From Asterias rubens (Eukaryota > Echinodermata > Asteroidea > Forcipulatida > Asteriidae): 64,000 bases of DNA. Position numbers and translations under genes: made by a program. The notes under the pieces were generated by a model that ran no database searches, was not told where the DNA came from, and saw nothing but the letters and a program-made list of their open reading frames with translations. The DNA lies in assembly GCF_902459465.1 (NCBI RefSeq), contig NC_047075.1:12269119-12333118 (forward strand). The letters are read 5' to 3'. Position 1 is the stretch's first letter. Each line of letters opens with the position of its first letter. Of this stretch, positions 34,676 through 45,718 are shown piece after piece.

Positions 34676-35640
34676 TTACTTATTGAGGTGTTCGAAAGCA
34701 TAGGTAGCAACCTGATTCTTAACAAGAAAACAGGTTTGATCTACCTGTCCTGCCTGGCATCGATGTCCTTGGCATGGTTCCCAACTCTCGTGGTGGCTCA
34801 AAATCTGAAGGGATGTGTTCCCTCGGAATTTTTCCCATTGCTTCTATTTCGAAGTCTTTACCAGTTCCCATTTCATGCCTTCCATGCACGAATTTCCTTA
34901 TCGCGGAATTCAAAGTTATTCAGCAGACTTATTTTTTCTCACTTGCCACTCCCCTCTTGTCTCTGTTAGTTGGTTTGACAAACAGCAGTTTGGCATCCTT
35001 TGATGCCACCATGGGAGTCTAGAGCTTCCTTCATCTGTTCTGCCTTAATTGTAATGTCATGCTTTTCATTTACCCAGAATTTCATGTGTGATTTCATAGG
35101 TGATATGTTCTGGTCACAAATGTCTTTACCAGATTGTGCATCTGAAAAGTCAAAGCGGCATATCTCTGTCCTTCCTCTATGCTTTAGGCCAACACTCTCA
35201 GGAATACTGGGCAATGCTAGCAGTAAGTGAGCATTATCATAACACCCGGCGTTATCACTGCGGAGAAATACTTTTCCGTTGTTGGTGTTATCTTTCTTTG
35301 CGGTCTTTAGCAGATTTTCAATTATGTTTGCCACTGTATACCAATCCTGAATGCAGCTTTCAAAGACGTGTACATAACAATTGACATCAAAATCAGAACC
35401 ATCCTCCTTATTTGTGATGACGCAGCTGACGTGCCAGCTAATGCCACGCTTCTCATAAAAATCTGTAATTTTTTCCCTATATCTCCTTGGCAGGTATTTC
35501 ATGGCCCAGTCCATAATAATCAAGGCACCATCATTTCCAAGTTGACTGAGAACATTTTGTTTCCCAAGTTCTTGGTTTACTATTCTGAAAAGGTATCTTT
35601 TCCAGAAAGTATGTCCGACTCAAAGTAGTGAAAATTCATG
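34676..35640 (-). pseudogene. N-terminal part of the split zinc-finger/transposase-like gene
   Basis: Reading down from about 35640: LGKQNVLSQLGNDGA, IIMDWAMKYLPRRYREKITD, KRGISWHVSCVI, CIQDWYTVANIIENLLKTA, KVFLRSDNAGCYDNAHLLLA, RFDFSDAQSGKDICDQNISP. Acidic residues in MDWAMK, LRSDNAGCY and DFSDAQSGKD are spaced as in an RNase-H-fold nuclease core, which suggests but does not prove a transposase. After a frame change: EKISLLNNFEFRDKEIRAWK, then LFSC and ESGCYLCFRT, the cysteine half of a C2H2 finger, which breaks off at the retrotransposon. The matching histidine half is at 21.0 kb. No earlier exon was found upstream. Confidence 0.6.
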
Positions 35641-36599
35641 AAGAACTCGGAATCTATCTATACTTCAGGCATTGTGTAGGCTTGAGCTTTACGCTTGATA
35701 TCATTAAGTGTGGTTTGCAAGCCTTGACATCTATCACAAACACAATTCTAGTGTTTCTCCAAACAATAAATTAAACTGAATATTAACTGTGATTAATTTC
35801 AGTTGAGGTGATAAAAAAAAGGATAAAAGAGAAGAAGAAATAGACAGTAATGGTTTATAGCAACAAACTTCAATGGCCAACCCCGCGGTACTAGTAATTA
35901 TAAAGCAATTGTTTACCCATAGATATAGCTTTAAAGCACCATTAAACATGTCATGGTCGAGGTCCATTTTTGTATTTTACTTTTTCCTAATAAAATTAAT
36001 TTGATCTGATCCTAATTGTTCAACTTGATTGCAAAATAAATGAAATTTATTTTAAAATCATGTTTTTTTTTAAAGGAAAGTCTAACTTGTTGCAAACTTG
36101 ACAAAACACAAAATGGCAAATACTTCAAGACCTCTCACTCAAGGAATAAATAAAAACCCACACTTTTGAAAGCATAGAGCTGTTGCTGAAGGGTGTGCAA
36201 TATGTTTTTATCAAGGACGTTTGGAAATTAGCCTGAATATAGAAAATATTTGAAATCAAAAAAGGGCAAAAAATCAATGTTTTCCCTTTTTTGAAATTTT
36301 GCAAAATGGAGTAATTTGGTGTAACAGAAAAAAAAATGTTGCTAAAGTAGTAATCATCTGTACTGTTGTGTATGCAAGCACAAAGGTATGCACATTAAAA
36401 TTATTTTTGTTTGAGATCAATAGGTTGCTTAGTTTTTCTGAAGTACCTTCTGTAAATTTGACGTAAAACTGTTTTTAAGCTCTTTCTTGTACATGATTTT
36501 GGGCTCATTTTTAGGATGTACCATTATTTTCCAGGGGGGGGGGTACTGCAGATTTTTTTAATATCATTTTTGTAAATAGTCTTCATAGTACATCAAAGT
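35641..36599. other. Non-coding stretch between the gene 5' end and the right inverted repeat
   Basis: AT-rich; no coding. A poly-G run lies near 36533. Confidence 0.4.
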
Positions 36600-36675
36600 T
36601 GCAAAATGTAATTGGATTCCGCCGACCCCCATCTTTCACACCTGCATGACCCTTAAAAAAACTTGCACTTAAGAC
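36600..36675 (-). repeat. Right copy of the inverted-repeat pair
   Basis: Minus-strand counterpart of 18866-18950; see the candidate DNA transposon. Confidence 0.55.
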
Positions 36676-37037
36676 ATGTATCGAAGGTGGGCTGTAATGG
36701 TGACAGTGATGAGACCGATGTTAAAAGCGGAGCCATTAACAGCTCAACAAGGTGGGCGAGTATACAAGTAGATCATTGAACATGTACAATGTACATTGTA
36801 TGCATGGTGCACTTAAATGTACATAGTACATGTGGTACACGTGATGCATCTGCTAAATTGTCGGGCACTTCAGCCAATGTGGTTTTGTGCTTGCGCTCTC
36901 GATAAATTTCAGACCTACGATAATTTTCAGACCTTTTCATTTTTGAAGAATCTCATCCCTAATATTACTTTACATGTTTTGTGAAGTATTTTACGGACAG
37001 CTTGCAAAAAGAGTACCTTTATTAAAATAGGCAACTC
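36676..37037. other. Non-coding stretch, nothing recognised
   Basis: Includes a short patch of diverged TGTAC-containing repeats (about 36780-36845: ACATGTACAATGTACATTGT and following). Confidence 0.4.
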
Positions 37038-37137
37038 NNNNNNNNNNNNNNNNNNNNNNNNNNNNNNNNNNNNNNNNNNNNNNNNNNNNNNNNNNNNNNN
37101 NNNNNNNNNNNNNNNNNNNNNNNNNNNNNNNNNNNNN
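37038..37137. other. Assembly gap, 100 N
   Basis: A run of exactly 100 N, the usual length for a scaffold gap of unknown size. Confidence 0.98.
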
Positions 37138-37936
37138 TGACCAGATATGATCCTTTCAACACCTTTGCCATTTTTTTTCAGCAGATAGAAATACTGATTT
37201 TCAAACCAGCCTTGAGAGTTGAGTGGTTGCCAGGTTCTGAACTTGGGTCTTTTTGTGTGACCTGGTTTATTGCTTCATGCAATGTGTCAAAATTCTTTCG
37301 ATCAAACATCTCGGCTGATGATTCGGAATCATGATTGGGGTTGAGCAATTTGAATTCATGAAACAGTGTGGCCATCCGCCTCATGTCAGTCATCACAGAC
37401 CTCCGCACTTCAAACTTTTTATCCTGCTTGCGCTTCATTTTGTCAAAAATTCTTGCCCCAAACATGCAAATATGATGATCACTTCTACACAGATTGCCAA
37501 TATCATCTTCCTGGAAACCACTTAGAATATCTTCTTTGAATTCACTGGTTACAACCTAGGATATGGTTTCAGAAGTGGTGTTGGTAATGGGGTTGCAGAC
37601 TGCACAGAATCTCTGTTACAATTCTGCTTGTGACTCCAGAAAAAGTGCCTATTGTAGAACCCATTGCAACTGCTGCAAATGACCAACTTGGTATCAGGTT
37701 TCTGTGACCTTTGTGTCAACAATCTACTAGAATCTCCATTTTTGATGAGCTCTTTGTTATAGTTAAATTACCCTGTAGACGTAACCTCCTGAAAACTCTT
37801 TCACGCTCCCTTTGTGGCAACTTTTGGGCATGTTTTATTGCCTCCTCCTTTTTGTGTTTGCTTTGCATGTGTCTGTTCAGCCGGGCTTGCATTATTCCGC
37901 AGTAAGGGCAAGGTCTGCGAGGTTTTTTCTTGTGGG
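37138..37936 (-). pseudogene. SET gene terminal exon: zinc motifs and recombinase-family-like region, frameshifted
   Basis: Preceded by a good acceptor (GTTTGCTTTCTGTAG). First motif RPCPYCGIMQARLNRHMQSK-H (C2H2). After a frame change near 37720: LVICSSCNGFYNRHFFWSHK-QNC, a second C2-H-C motif. After another near 37560: EDILSGFQEDDIGNLCRSDH, MFGARIFDKMKRKQDKKFEV, RRSVMTDMRRMATLFHEFKL, MFDRKNFDTLHEAINQV, KAGLK, and beyond one more indel, KKMAKVLKGSY before the gap. The GAR.F.KM...VRRSVMTDMRRMA block is one I associate from memory with a tyrosine-recombinase-like family in corals and echinoderms. The catalytic part would lie in or beyond the gap and is not seen. Confidence 0.6.
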
Positions 37937-40900
37937 CTACAGAAAGCAAACAAAATCAAAGGGCAAATTTACTGTTGAGTCAAACATAACTGTACTACAC
38001 TGTTTTACACTTTATCTGATTTGTTCCAGGATGGTTTAAGTTGGTATATGGAGTAAAATAAAAAGTCAAAAAAGGAGTGATTTTTTTTAATCTCCTGCAT
38101 TACTTATCTATCTTGTGGAAGGATTCCGAGTTGGTTAAAGATCCACAAATGGACTACCCACAGTATGGGGGGACATGGACGAGTGTGACACTTTTGGAAA
38201 TGTCTGATCATGGGCTATCCGGCAATGTCAAGTACGTCCGTAATATCCAAATAATTCACACAATGTATGAGTCCTGCATTGTTGTGGGTATATTGGGTAT
38301 ATCACCACAACATTCTCTCTTGTAACCTCCTGTTCTGAAATAATATTCCAAGTTCACAGTGTCTGTAGAAATTGTGAAAATATTATCACAGCTCCAAAGA
38401 ACGAAGACAATTTTAATTTGACATGTAAGGGATAATGTTATCTCAGAAATGAACAGTTTGAAAGCCAAAGCATTTGTAAAGTGGAAAAGAAAAAGGTTGT
38501 TTAAGCATGTCAGATATATTACCTTGATATTCACAGGTTGTTTGGTTTCAGAAGTAATGTTGACGCTGGTATGAAGGTCGCCTTCACTAGGTGAATTTCA
38601 CATCCTGATCATCTGCAGAATCTGCTTTAAAATAACATGATCACAACAATCATCTAGTTGACAATTGGTAACTTCAGTAGAAAGCTTAAATTCTTAGTAC
38701 ATGTATTAGCCTTGATGGTTTGGGTTGAAATGTCACCTTTCAGTTTGCTTATTACAAAGGGTTTTGTCAACAACACAAAACCACAAAACCAAAACGAATC
38801 ATAATGCGGTAAGTTGCATACATACAAAAAATTAAACTAATTCAAACATTATGATTTTGATCTGTAAGGCTTTTGCACGAGAGATCATCCATAACAAAAA
38901 ACTACTTTCAAAAAGTAACATCTGAAAAAACTCAGCAGGAATCACACATCCTTTTTCAAGAAAAATTTCTAATTCAATGGAGCTCTCCTGATAAAAGTAA
39001 TAAAACAACCTTCGGTTGATTTTAAAAACACATACTAGTTTCCAATATAATCAACTATTTATGTGACTTCTCCAGATGTTTGGAAACATTATCACAATTT
39101 AAGAACATTTTTAACATGCTAAATATAAATTGAATAAACAAGGATTGTGGATCAGGACCTTTTAATTCAGTAATAAAACAAAATGTCTTATCACATTAAG
39201 TTTGAGAATCTTCTGAACTGAATACTGTTGAATAAATGTGCTGTCTTTTGTGGAGAAATATAGTTTAACACTATTTTCCTTTGCTCATCTCACCATAGTC
39301 GTACATTGCATTTAACACTTTTAAGTATTTATACCTACCTCATTAGTTTGAAACATGGATTGTTTTGCTGCACCTGTGGATCAACAAAGAAATTAGTCAC
39401 ACAAATAGTGCCATGGTAAAGAGTTGAACATTGTTTAATTGAGGAAAGGGTTGATTATTGTAACAAAAATGGTGTATCACCCATCAACCTCGTCAGAGAT
39501 AACATTTCGTATCTATTCAAAACTATAATTTAAGAAAACCCTGAAGCATGGAGGATTGTGGAAATATGGATTTATAAACAAGTATTATTTATAGCTACTT
39601 AATCAGACATTGTAGCCACATCTTAGTTGATCTCAGATATAAAGGTGTTTTGGTATTATATAGTCATCTTTTTGGGGCATTTTTACGCAGCAGTTTGAAT
39701 ATTTCATTTAGTAATTTTATTACCTTGATTCTTTGAGATAAAAAGTGCCACATAAATGTTGAGTCTTGATTGATGTCTAACAAATTAAAAAACAAGTGAA
39801 GTATCGGCTGTTCCAAAAAGTTTCAATGCAACCAAAAGCAAGCAATTGTAAACAAAAAAAATTAAACAAGTATACCTCTTAATCCACAAAGCTGGTCGCT
39901 GGAGTCACTTTCTATTTCTTCATTTTCACTATCGGGAATGTAATCATTGTCATCACTGTCATCACGTGTAGTATCGGAGTCATCAACTTGTGAGTTGTGT
40001 TTTGGGGAACACTTGTTGACATCATCAGCTGCAGAATTCTATGAAGTAACACAAATAAACACCATAATCATTAGCATTAAGGAGATAGGAATTGGCAAGC
40101 TTATATTGTTAGGCACCCAGCAAAATCTCAATTGCACAAAATGTAACTTCTTACATTTGAAATTTGTGTTATACATGTATTCTTGTCATAGCCGTGTCGG
40201 AAATAACTGAGACAACACCATGAGCTTATTGTATATATTTACCTTGACATTTCACAGATTGTTTGTTTTCAGAAGTAATGTTGACTCTGGTTTTTAGTAA
40301 ATAGGTAAATGATCTTTATACATAACTACATTTGTTGATTTTCATTATTAAATTGATGGTAAATGCATCAAATAATCCTGAGGCAAAAGGAATTAATTAA
40401 AAAATATATTGACAATGGCAGAATTTGTATTGAGGTAATACAAATTGGAAGTACATGATTGCAATGGGACAATAATAAATCATGCTGTGAAATCTTGACT
40501 GTTTTATTTCAGAAATAATGTTGAATTGCTTGTTCACTAAATTGAAAACATGATGTACCTTTTTCAGTCCACAGAAAGTGAGCTTGTCAAGGTAGTCATT
40601 ATGCTTTTCCTGCATCTGCCCCATCTAGTTAATAATAAACAAGAACAACAGTAATAAAACAATATTTGTTTTTTTTAGAAATCAGTATCACAATATCTTT
40701 TTCTCAAGACTGACAAAGAGCAGCATTTTCATAATAAGTGATGGAAGAGATTGAACGTGAATATTACGCATTAAGAACTTGTGCGCTTATCCAGCAAGGA
40801 CCTTTTAAAAATGCACTTTGCATTTCCTGGATAACATAAATCATTATCTGACTATTATGTCAAATGGAATGCAAAGGAGGGTTTAATAAGTATCAAATCA

Positions 40901-43105
40901 TCTTTAATCAATGCTGCTTGCAGCGTTATACCCACTTAGAGAATTAGAACACATTACACACTATATGAATTCTAACATAGTATTGACAACATGTTCAAAT
41001 GTTTTAGCTAAAAGGGCACTGAACCAGCAGTGGAACCAGTGCCCATTTTATGTAGAAAATATGAATACAATTTTACTACAGGAATACGAGTATAAAGTGA
41101 ATAACGATACAAGGCCAAGGTCTTATTCAACTTTCATGTTACATTTGGGACATCTATGCACAAAACAATGGGGTTTTAATTTGTCCTGCCTTTTATAAAA
41201 GGGTCCAATTTTACGGCACTGCTTACCAAGGAATTCCGGCATTCGGCCAATAGAATCATGCGCTTTACAGGCACTGTAAACTCAGAATTCTGTGGTAAGC
41301 AGAGCCATGAAATTTATACAAGGTCTTCAGCAAGTTTGTTTTTCCTAATTTTCTTAAAATATAGGTTTAAAAACAACATTTTAAAAACAAAACCATACTA
41401 ATACTTAACAATACCTTTCTCCATGGCAAGTTGGGTACACCATAATCAAACCGAAGTTCTTCCCAGACTTCAATGTCTCGAACAGCAAATAAGCAAAGAT
41501 GTGGATTCTTGCCATCATTAACAGCTACCATTTTACAATTGGCTTTGGGGGCAACTGCATCATTGACCATTCTTCCGATGCAACTTGAATATGTTGCATC
41601 CAAACTACAATACAAGAACAATATTTCAAAACAATTATTTTGTTGATTTCATCTGAAAATCAAAGACTCTTATAACTGTTACAAAGTTCCCTTCATACAA
41701 ACAGCAAACTGAAATGAGTTCCATTTCCAATTATTGTTTTGTCTTGATTTTTGTAAGGTCTTTTTGGCTGTCCTCTGAGTGTTTTGTATCCTTTAGAAAA
41801 GATGCTATATTAATGCTAGTATAATTTTTCAATAGTTATTTACCCTTACATGCATCTGCTATTACATACACTTTGCACTGGACACAAATAATAATTGAAG
41901 ATTTGCATATCTGTTGGCTTTACATGAAATAGAGGGTGGGGGAAGAAGGAAAAGAACCTTTTTTATACGCTGAATAGGTTGACTGTGTTTTCAAATTCAA
42001 ATTATAACTTAATAAGACTAACCATTTTGTTTTGGAGTTTTGTTTGAAAAAGTACAAAAAACTTCCATCAGCTATAGTGTATCTGCTTTCACGTTCAAGG
42101 CTTCTTTTCTAGAGATCAGCTCTCCCCGGTACTCGAGAAGGAAGTCATTTCTTGAGAACCTTTTCGTTGCAAAAACACCACTTCCTGCAAGCAACGATGG
42201 ATTTGTGTATAATTTTGAAGAGTTAAATTTTATGATATGAGAATACGGGTCTCTTCTACTGCTTTCTTTAATTTGTTTTTATTAGTCTTTCACCCAAAGA
42301 AGATAATACTGCGATGGGTAAATTATTTGACTTACACAAAATGTGTTGACCTTTAACCCTGCTATAATTACACTGTTAAAACTCCTATATAACAAAGACA
42401 TTAGTCACTGTCAAGTTTTGGTTGTCTTTGTATGTGACACATTTTGCATTATATGTATCGAAACATCCAGAAAAATGTTTTTGTTTGTTTCCCCCTTTTC
42501 ACAACTATAATTAATGGGGTCATTGAAGTTGGAACAGTTCTAGATGAACTGAATTATGGTAGCCTTTCTGTCTTTTGTTAATTATGTTACTTACACATAG
42601 TACATTAAACATTAACTGACTGAAGTATACAATGTCTTAAAACAATTGGGTAAAAAACTTGACTACATCTTGTCCTCTTGAATTTAATTTTAAAATACAC
42701 CAGTTTGTATCCATTTAGTGTTAATATACCAAATTGATGCACTTGGATTTCTCTGCCTCCATGTCCAACATAAATGTTTGCGTGGTTGATGAAACAAAGC
42801 CACAGGATACGCATGGAAGACTTTGAGTAGTATTGATGTATAGACCAATCACAGTTGTCCGATCACACAAATAAGTGTGTGTTTGTCTGAATCAAGCAGT
42901 GAAGCAAAAAAGAGGTGCAGCCTGCATGTAATATCGTTTTATCCATGTGGGCAGTAGGGGGGTCCTGATTAGTCTATTACCTACCAATGAATTTGTTGAT
43001 ATGTCGCACTATAAATCCAGGCTGGTCTTCCTGCTGAAAACAAAATTGTTTGCCATTTTTGCCTGTTCTGCGAAGAGATGATCTTAAACGAAGTTTCATT
43101 GCAAC
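37138..43105 (-). CDS. Multi-exon SET-domain protein with C2H2-like zinc motifs (gene model, 3' end in gap)
   Basis: Six exons with GT-AG ends and matching phases can be read on the minus strand: 42985-43105, 42023-42184, 41415-41604, 40559-40624, 39876-40038, and a terminal exon from 37936 down into the gap. The first three encode a complete SET domain (KMT5A-like lysine methyltransferase fold), the fourth and fifth a linker with an acidic stretch, and the last zinc motifs plus a conserved region I link from memory to uncharacterised cnidarian, echinoderm and fish proteins with recombinase-like C-termini. Exon 42023-42184 and the last exon each hold frameshifts, so this is either a decaying copy or uncorrected assembly. 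An exon upstream of 43105 is likely, because an acceptor-like TTTTGCAG precedes it. Confidence 0.6.
37937..39875. other. Intron of the SET gene
   Basis: AT-rich. Two stretches look like small exons (38523-38565 and 39339-39373) but their phases do not fit the model. The first closely resembles 40243-40286 (GTCAACATTACTTCTGAAA). Confidence 0.4.
39876..40038 (-). CDS. SET gene exon e (acidic linker)
   Basis: Between CTTCATAG and GTATAC. Encodes an acidic, serine-rich linker (DDSDDNDYIPDSENEEIESD). It leaves one base that, joined to CC of the zinc exon, keeps the frame (…GLR-AHKKKPRRPCPYCG). Confidence 0.55.
40559..40624 (-). CDS. SET gene exon d
   Basis: 66 bp between TTATTAACTAG and GTACAT, phase 0 on both sides. 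Encodes MGQMQEKHNDYLDKLTFCGL and KK. It is supported by splice sites and phase only. Confidence 0.45.
41207..41314. mobile_element. ~108-bp MITE in an intron of the SET gene
   Basis: AATTTTACGGCACTGCTTACC at the left pairs with the reverse complement of GGTAAGCAGAGCCATGAAATT at the right (about 21-bp imperfect terminal repeats). Non-coding. Confidence 0.65.
41415..41604 (-). CDS. SET gene exon c (SET C-terminal half)
   Basis: Follows TTGTATTGTAG and ends in GTATTG. Encodes LDATYSSCIGRMVNDAVAPK, NCKMVAVNDGKNPHLCLFAV, and RDIEVWEELRFDYGVPNLPW. These are the methyl-donor and lysine-channel motifs (R-x-V-N-D in place of R-x-I-N-H, and ELxxDYG). The VND variant is, from memory, usual in KMT5A-like relatives. 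Confidence 0.75.
42023..42184 (-). CDS. SET gene exon b (SET core, one frameshift)
   Basis: Follows TTGCTTGCAG and ends at a GTTAGT donor. Encodes SGVFATKRFSRNDFLLEYRG and ELISRKEA, then, one base out of frame, ERESRYTIADGSFLYFFKQN and SKTK. The EYRGEL motif is diagnostic for SET. The single-base loss after KEA breaks the frame, yet the exit phase fits the next exon only if that base is restored. Confidence 0.7.
42985..43105 (-). CDS. SET gene exon a (pre-SET and start of SET)
   Basis: Bounded by TTTTGCAG and GTAGGT. Encodes VAMKLRLRSSLRRTGKNGKQ and then QPGFIVRHINKFIG; an ATG at its seventh base could be the start. It leaves one base, which joins GA from the next exon to give the SGVF turn of the SET domain. 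Confidence 0.6.
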
Positions 43106-44542
43106 CTGCAAAACCGAAAAACATAAAATACAAAATTATTATTGATGATGAAATCAAAAGTAGTTGTTTTACCCATTTCTCAAAAAGTACAGCCTTGCAT
43201 GTACAAAGTGTGTTAATGTTTTCTACCATGACCATCTATATTATTTAAGGTAAGTGTACATCTGCAGACATTTATATTTTCAATCTAATACCAATGTCAC
43301 TGCACAGCTTTTAACTCAAGATTGTAGAACCTCAAATCATAGTTCAAGGAGTAATTCTGCACTTGCCCAAAGTCTCTAGGGCTAGGCCTATAATGTAACA
43401 GAACAGAAGGTTTGTGAGAACTCCATAATGTAACTGTAACATAAAAATATGGCCCCCATGTACAGAGAGTATGACACTGACAGAGCCATATGATCACGAT
43501 GATGATCGATTCTATTTATTATGTACTTGTTTTAAGTAATAAACACTTTATATTATTAACTCTATAAATCTTTAGCATGAAACTATCATTTTTTTATCAA
43601 CCAATATCAATCATTCAATCATCATCCAAATCATATCATAGTCCAAAAAGCTAAAGTAAAAGCCCTAGACACTTATTACACTCATCAGTCATGGTCCCTT
43701 GGCGTCAGACCAGTAGATGGCCTACGCTATAGGCTGCAGTTACAATAAAAATAGCATAGGCTTAACACTTTCTAAGTTTAGGCACCACCATACTTACATA
43801 CAATTACAACACAGTACATGCAACACTAACATTAACAAGTAACCTTTATTTAATATTTATTTAGAACTCTTAGAATAGAAGATTCCAGAAGAGTTTTTGT
43901 GTGAACTTTAAATTTCCTTAAAGTTTAAAACTTAAAAGTTTAACGATAAATTTAACCCATCTAGAAATAATAACTACCTTACCTGGTCCAGTATTAACTT
44001 TCAACACTTCTTGACTTGTGTCCCCTTTCTAATTGTTGCACAAACAAAAGTCAGAAAAACACAACGTGTAGACCTCTCTCAGGTTGGTAGATCGAGACCA
44101 GCACAAGGTATAGGCCCTACGCACACAGTACTTAATCACCACCCTCACACACACACGATCATCGATGGCCGGCATGGTGGCATGGTACTACAATAATACA
44201 TTAGTAGTATACTACTAGTAGTTACAGTGTGTGCAGAGTCAATGGGGCGTATGTACAAAAAGTGTACATTACTAACAATGTTCGTGTACCCTATCATGTA
44301 CACTAACTATGCGACGCGGGGGGTCGAGGGGGATATGGAGAGCTGGCCGCAAAACGAGTATTGGCTAAAAGTTGACGTTCACCAGTAAGCGAAAATTCAC
44401 TACTTAGCAGAAAGTTGCGGGAGCAAGTCAGAAAAAGGGATGGTTAATAAGGCTAAGCTAGACAGATATATAAGGCCGTACTCCGAATTGACGGCCGTAT
44501 CCGCTAATTCGGATATTTCTTCACTATTAATTATTAAACTTA
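43106..44542. other. Region 5' of the SET gene, nothing recognised
   Basis: No further SET-gene exon could be identified. AT-rich sequence with a short CA run near 44145. Confidence 0.4.
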
Positions 44543-45718
44543 AAGACAGTTATGTGTTTACATTATATTGCCATTTTATTTATCAATAATGAACAACGGG
44601 CATTATATTATTTGCCCGCTGTAACAATTTTTGCATCACTCAATGAATTCCCTTACATAACGTAACGAGGATACTATTTCTAACACTATAGGAAGACGTG
44701 CGTGGTATTTGCATCACTCTGCCGTTAACAACAAGAGGTTATTATTCCCACACATAGGGCGACAGTTATGTGTCTACATTTTATTGATATTTTACTAGCC
44801 ACGTTAACATTTGCATCACTTCCGTTAACACAAGAGGGTATTATTCCACACAATAGGGCGACAGTTATGTGTCTACATTTTATTGATATTTTACTAGCCC
44901 GTTATAACATTTGCATCACTTCCGTTAACAACAATGAGGTTATTATTCCACACACTAGGGCGACAGTTATGTGTCTACATTTTATTGATATTTACTACGC
45001 ACGTTATAACATTTGCATCACTGCCGTTAACAACAATGAGGTTATTATTCCACACAATAGGGCGACAGTTATGTGTCTACATTTCATTGATATTTTATTA
45101 CACACGTTATAACATTTGCATCACTGCCGTTAACAACAATGAGGTTATTATTCCACACAATAGGGCGACAGTTATGTGTCTACATTTTATTGATATTTTA
45201 CTACGCACGTTATAACATTTGCATCACTGCCGTTAACAACAATGAGGTTATTATTCCACACAATAGGGCGACAGTTATGTGTCTACATTTTATTGATATT
45301 TTATTACACACGTTTATAACATTTGCATCACTGCCGTTAACAACAATGAGTGTATTATTCCACACAATAGGGCGACAGTTATGTGTCTACATTTTATTGA
45401 TATTTTATTACACACGTTATAACAATTGCATCACTGCCGTTAACAAAAACATTGAGGGTATTATTCCACACAATAGGGCGACCGTTATGTGTCTACATTT
45501 ATTGATATTTTATTACACACGTTATACATTTGCATCACTGCCGTTAACAAAAAACATTGAGGTTATTATTCCACACAATAGGGCGACAGTTATGTGTCTA
45601 CATTTTATTGATATTTTATTACGCACGTTATAACATTTGCATCACTGCCGTTAACAAAAACAATGAGGTTATTATTCCACACAATAGGGCGACAGTTATG
45701 TGTCTACATTTTATTGTT
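44543..45718. repeat. Minisatellite: about ten units of 99-107 bp
   Basis: The start GACAGTTATGTGTCTACAT recurs at 44761, 44860, 44962, 45064, 45167, 45270, 45374, 45480 (one base changed), 45584 and 45691; a diverged unit lies at 44543-44760. Most units contain ATTTGCATCAC, CCGTTAACA, TTATTCCACACAATAGGGCG and TTTTATTGATATTTTA. Length changes come mostly from single-base indels and A runs. Long ORFs here result from the repetition, not from selection. Confidence 0.9.

Larger units (their letters stand above)
18866..36675 (-). mobile_element. Candidate DNA transposon carrying a C2H2/transposase-like gene, nested insertions inside
   Basis: A minus-strand gene (20274-35640, split) is flanked by inverted segments: left 18866-18950 (AAGTGTAAGATTTTTAAGGT, TCATGCAGG, GAAAGATGAAGGTCGGCG) and right 36600-36675 read on the minus strand (AAGTGCAAGTTTTTTTAAGG, GTCATGCAGG, GAAAGATGGGGGTCGGCGG). 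The identity is moderate, and neither the exact termini nor a target duplication could be fixed. If these are terminal inverted repeats, the element is about 4.2 kb plus the 13.6-kb retrotransposon inside it. Alternatively they are copies of an unrelated repeat. Confidence 0.4.

Noticed and set aside
39339..39373. 35-bp candidate exon of the SET gene
   Set aside because: It has AG and GT ends but its inclusion breaks phase with the zinc-finger exon, whereas joining 39876-40038 directly to 37936 keeps the frame.
44543..45718. CRISPR-like regular spacing
   Set aside because: The whole ~102-bp unit is repeated, with no variable spacers; this is a eukaryotic minisatellite.
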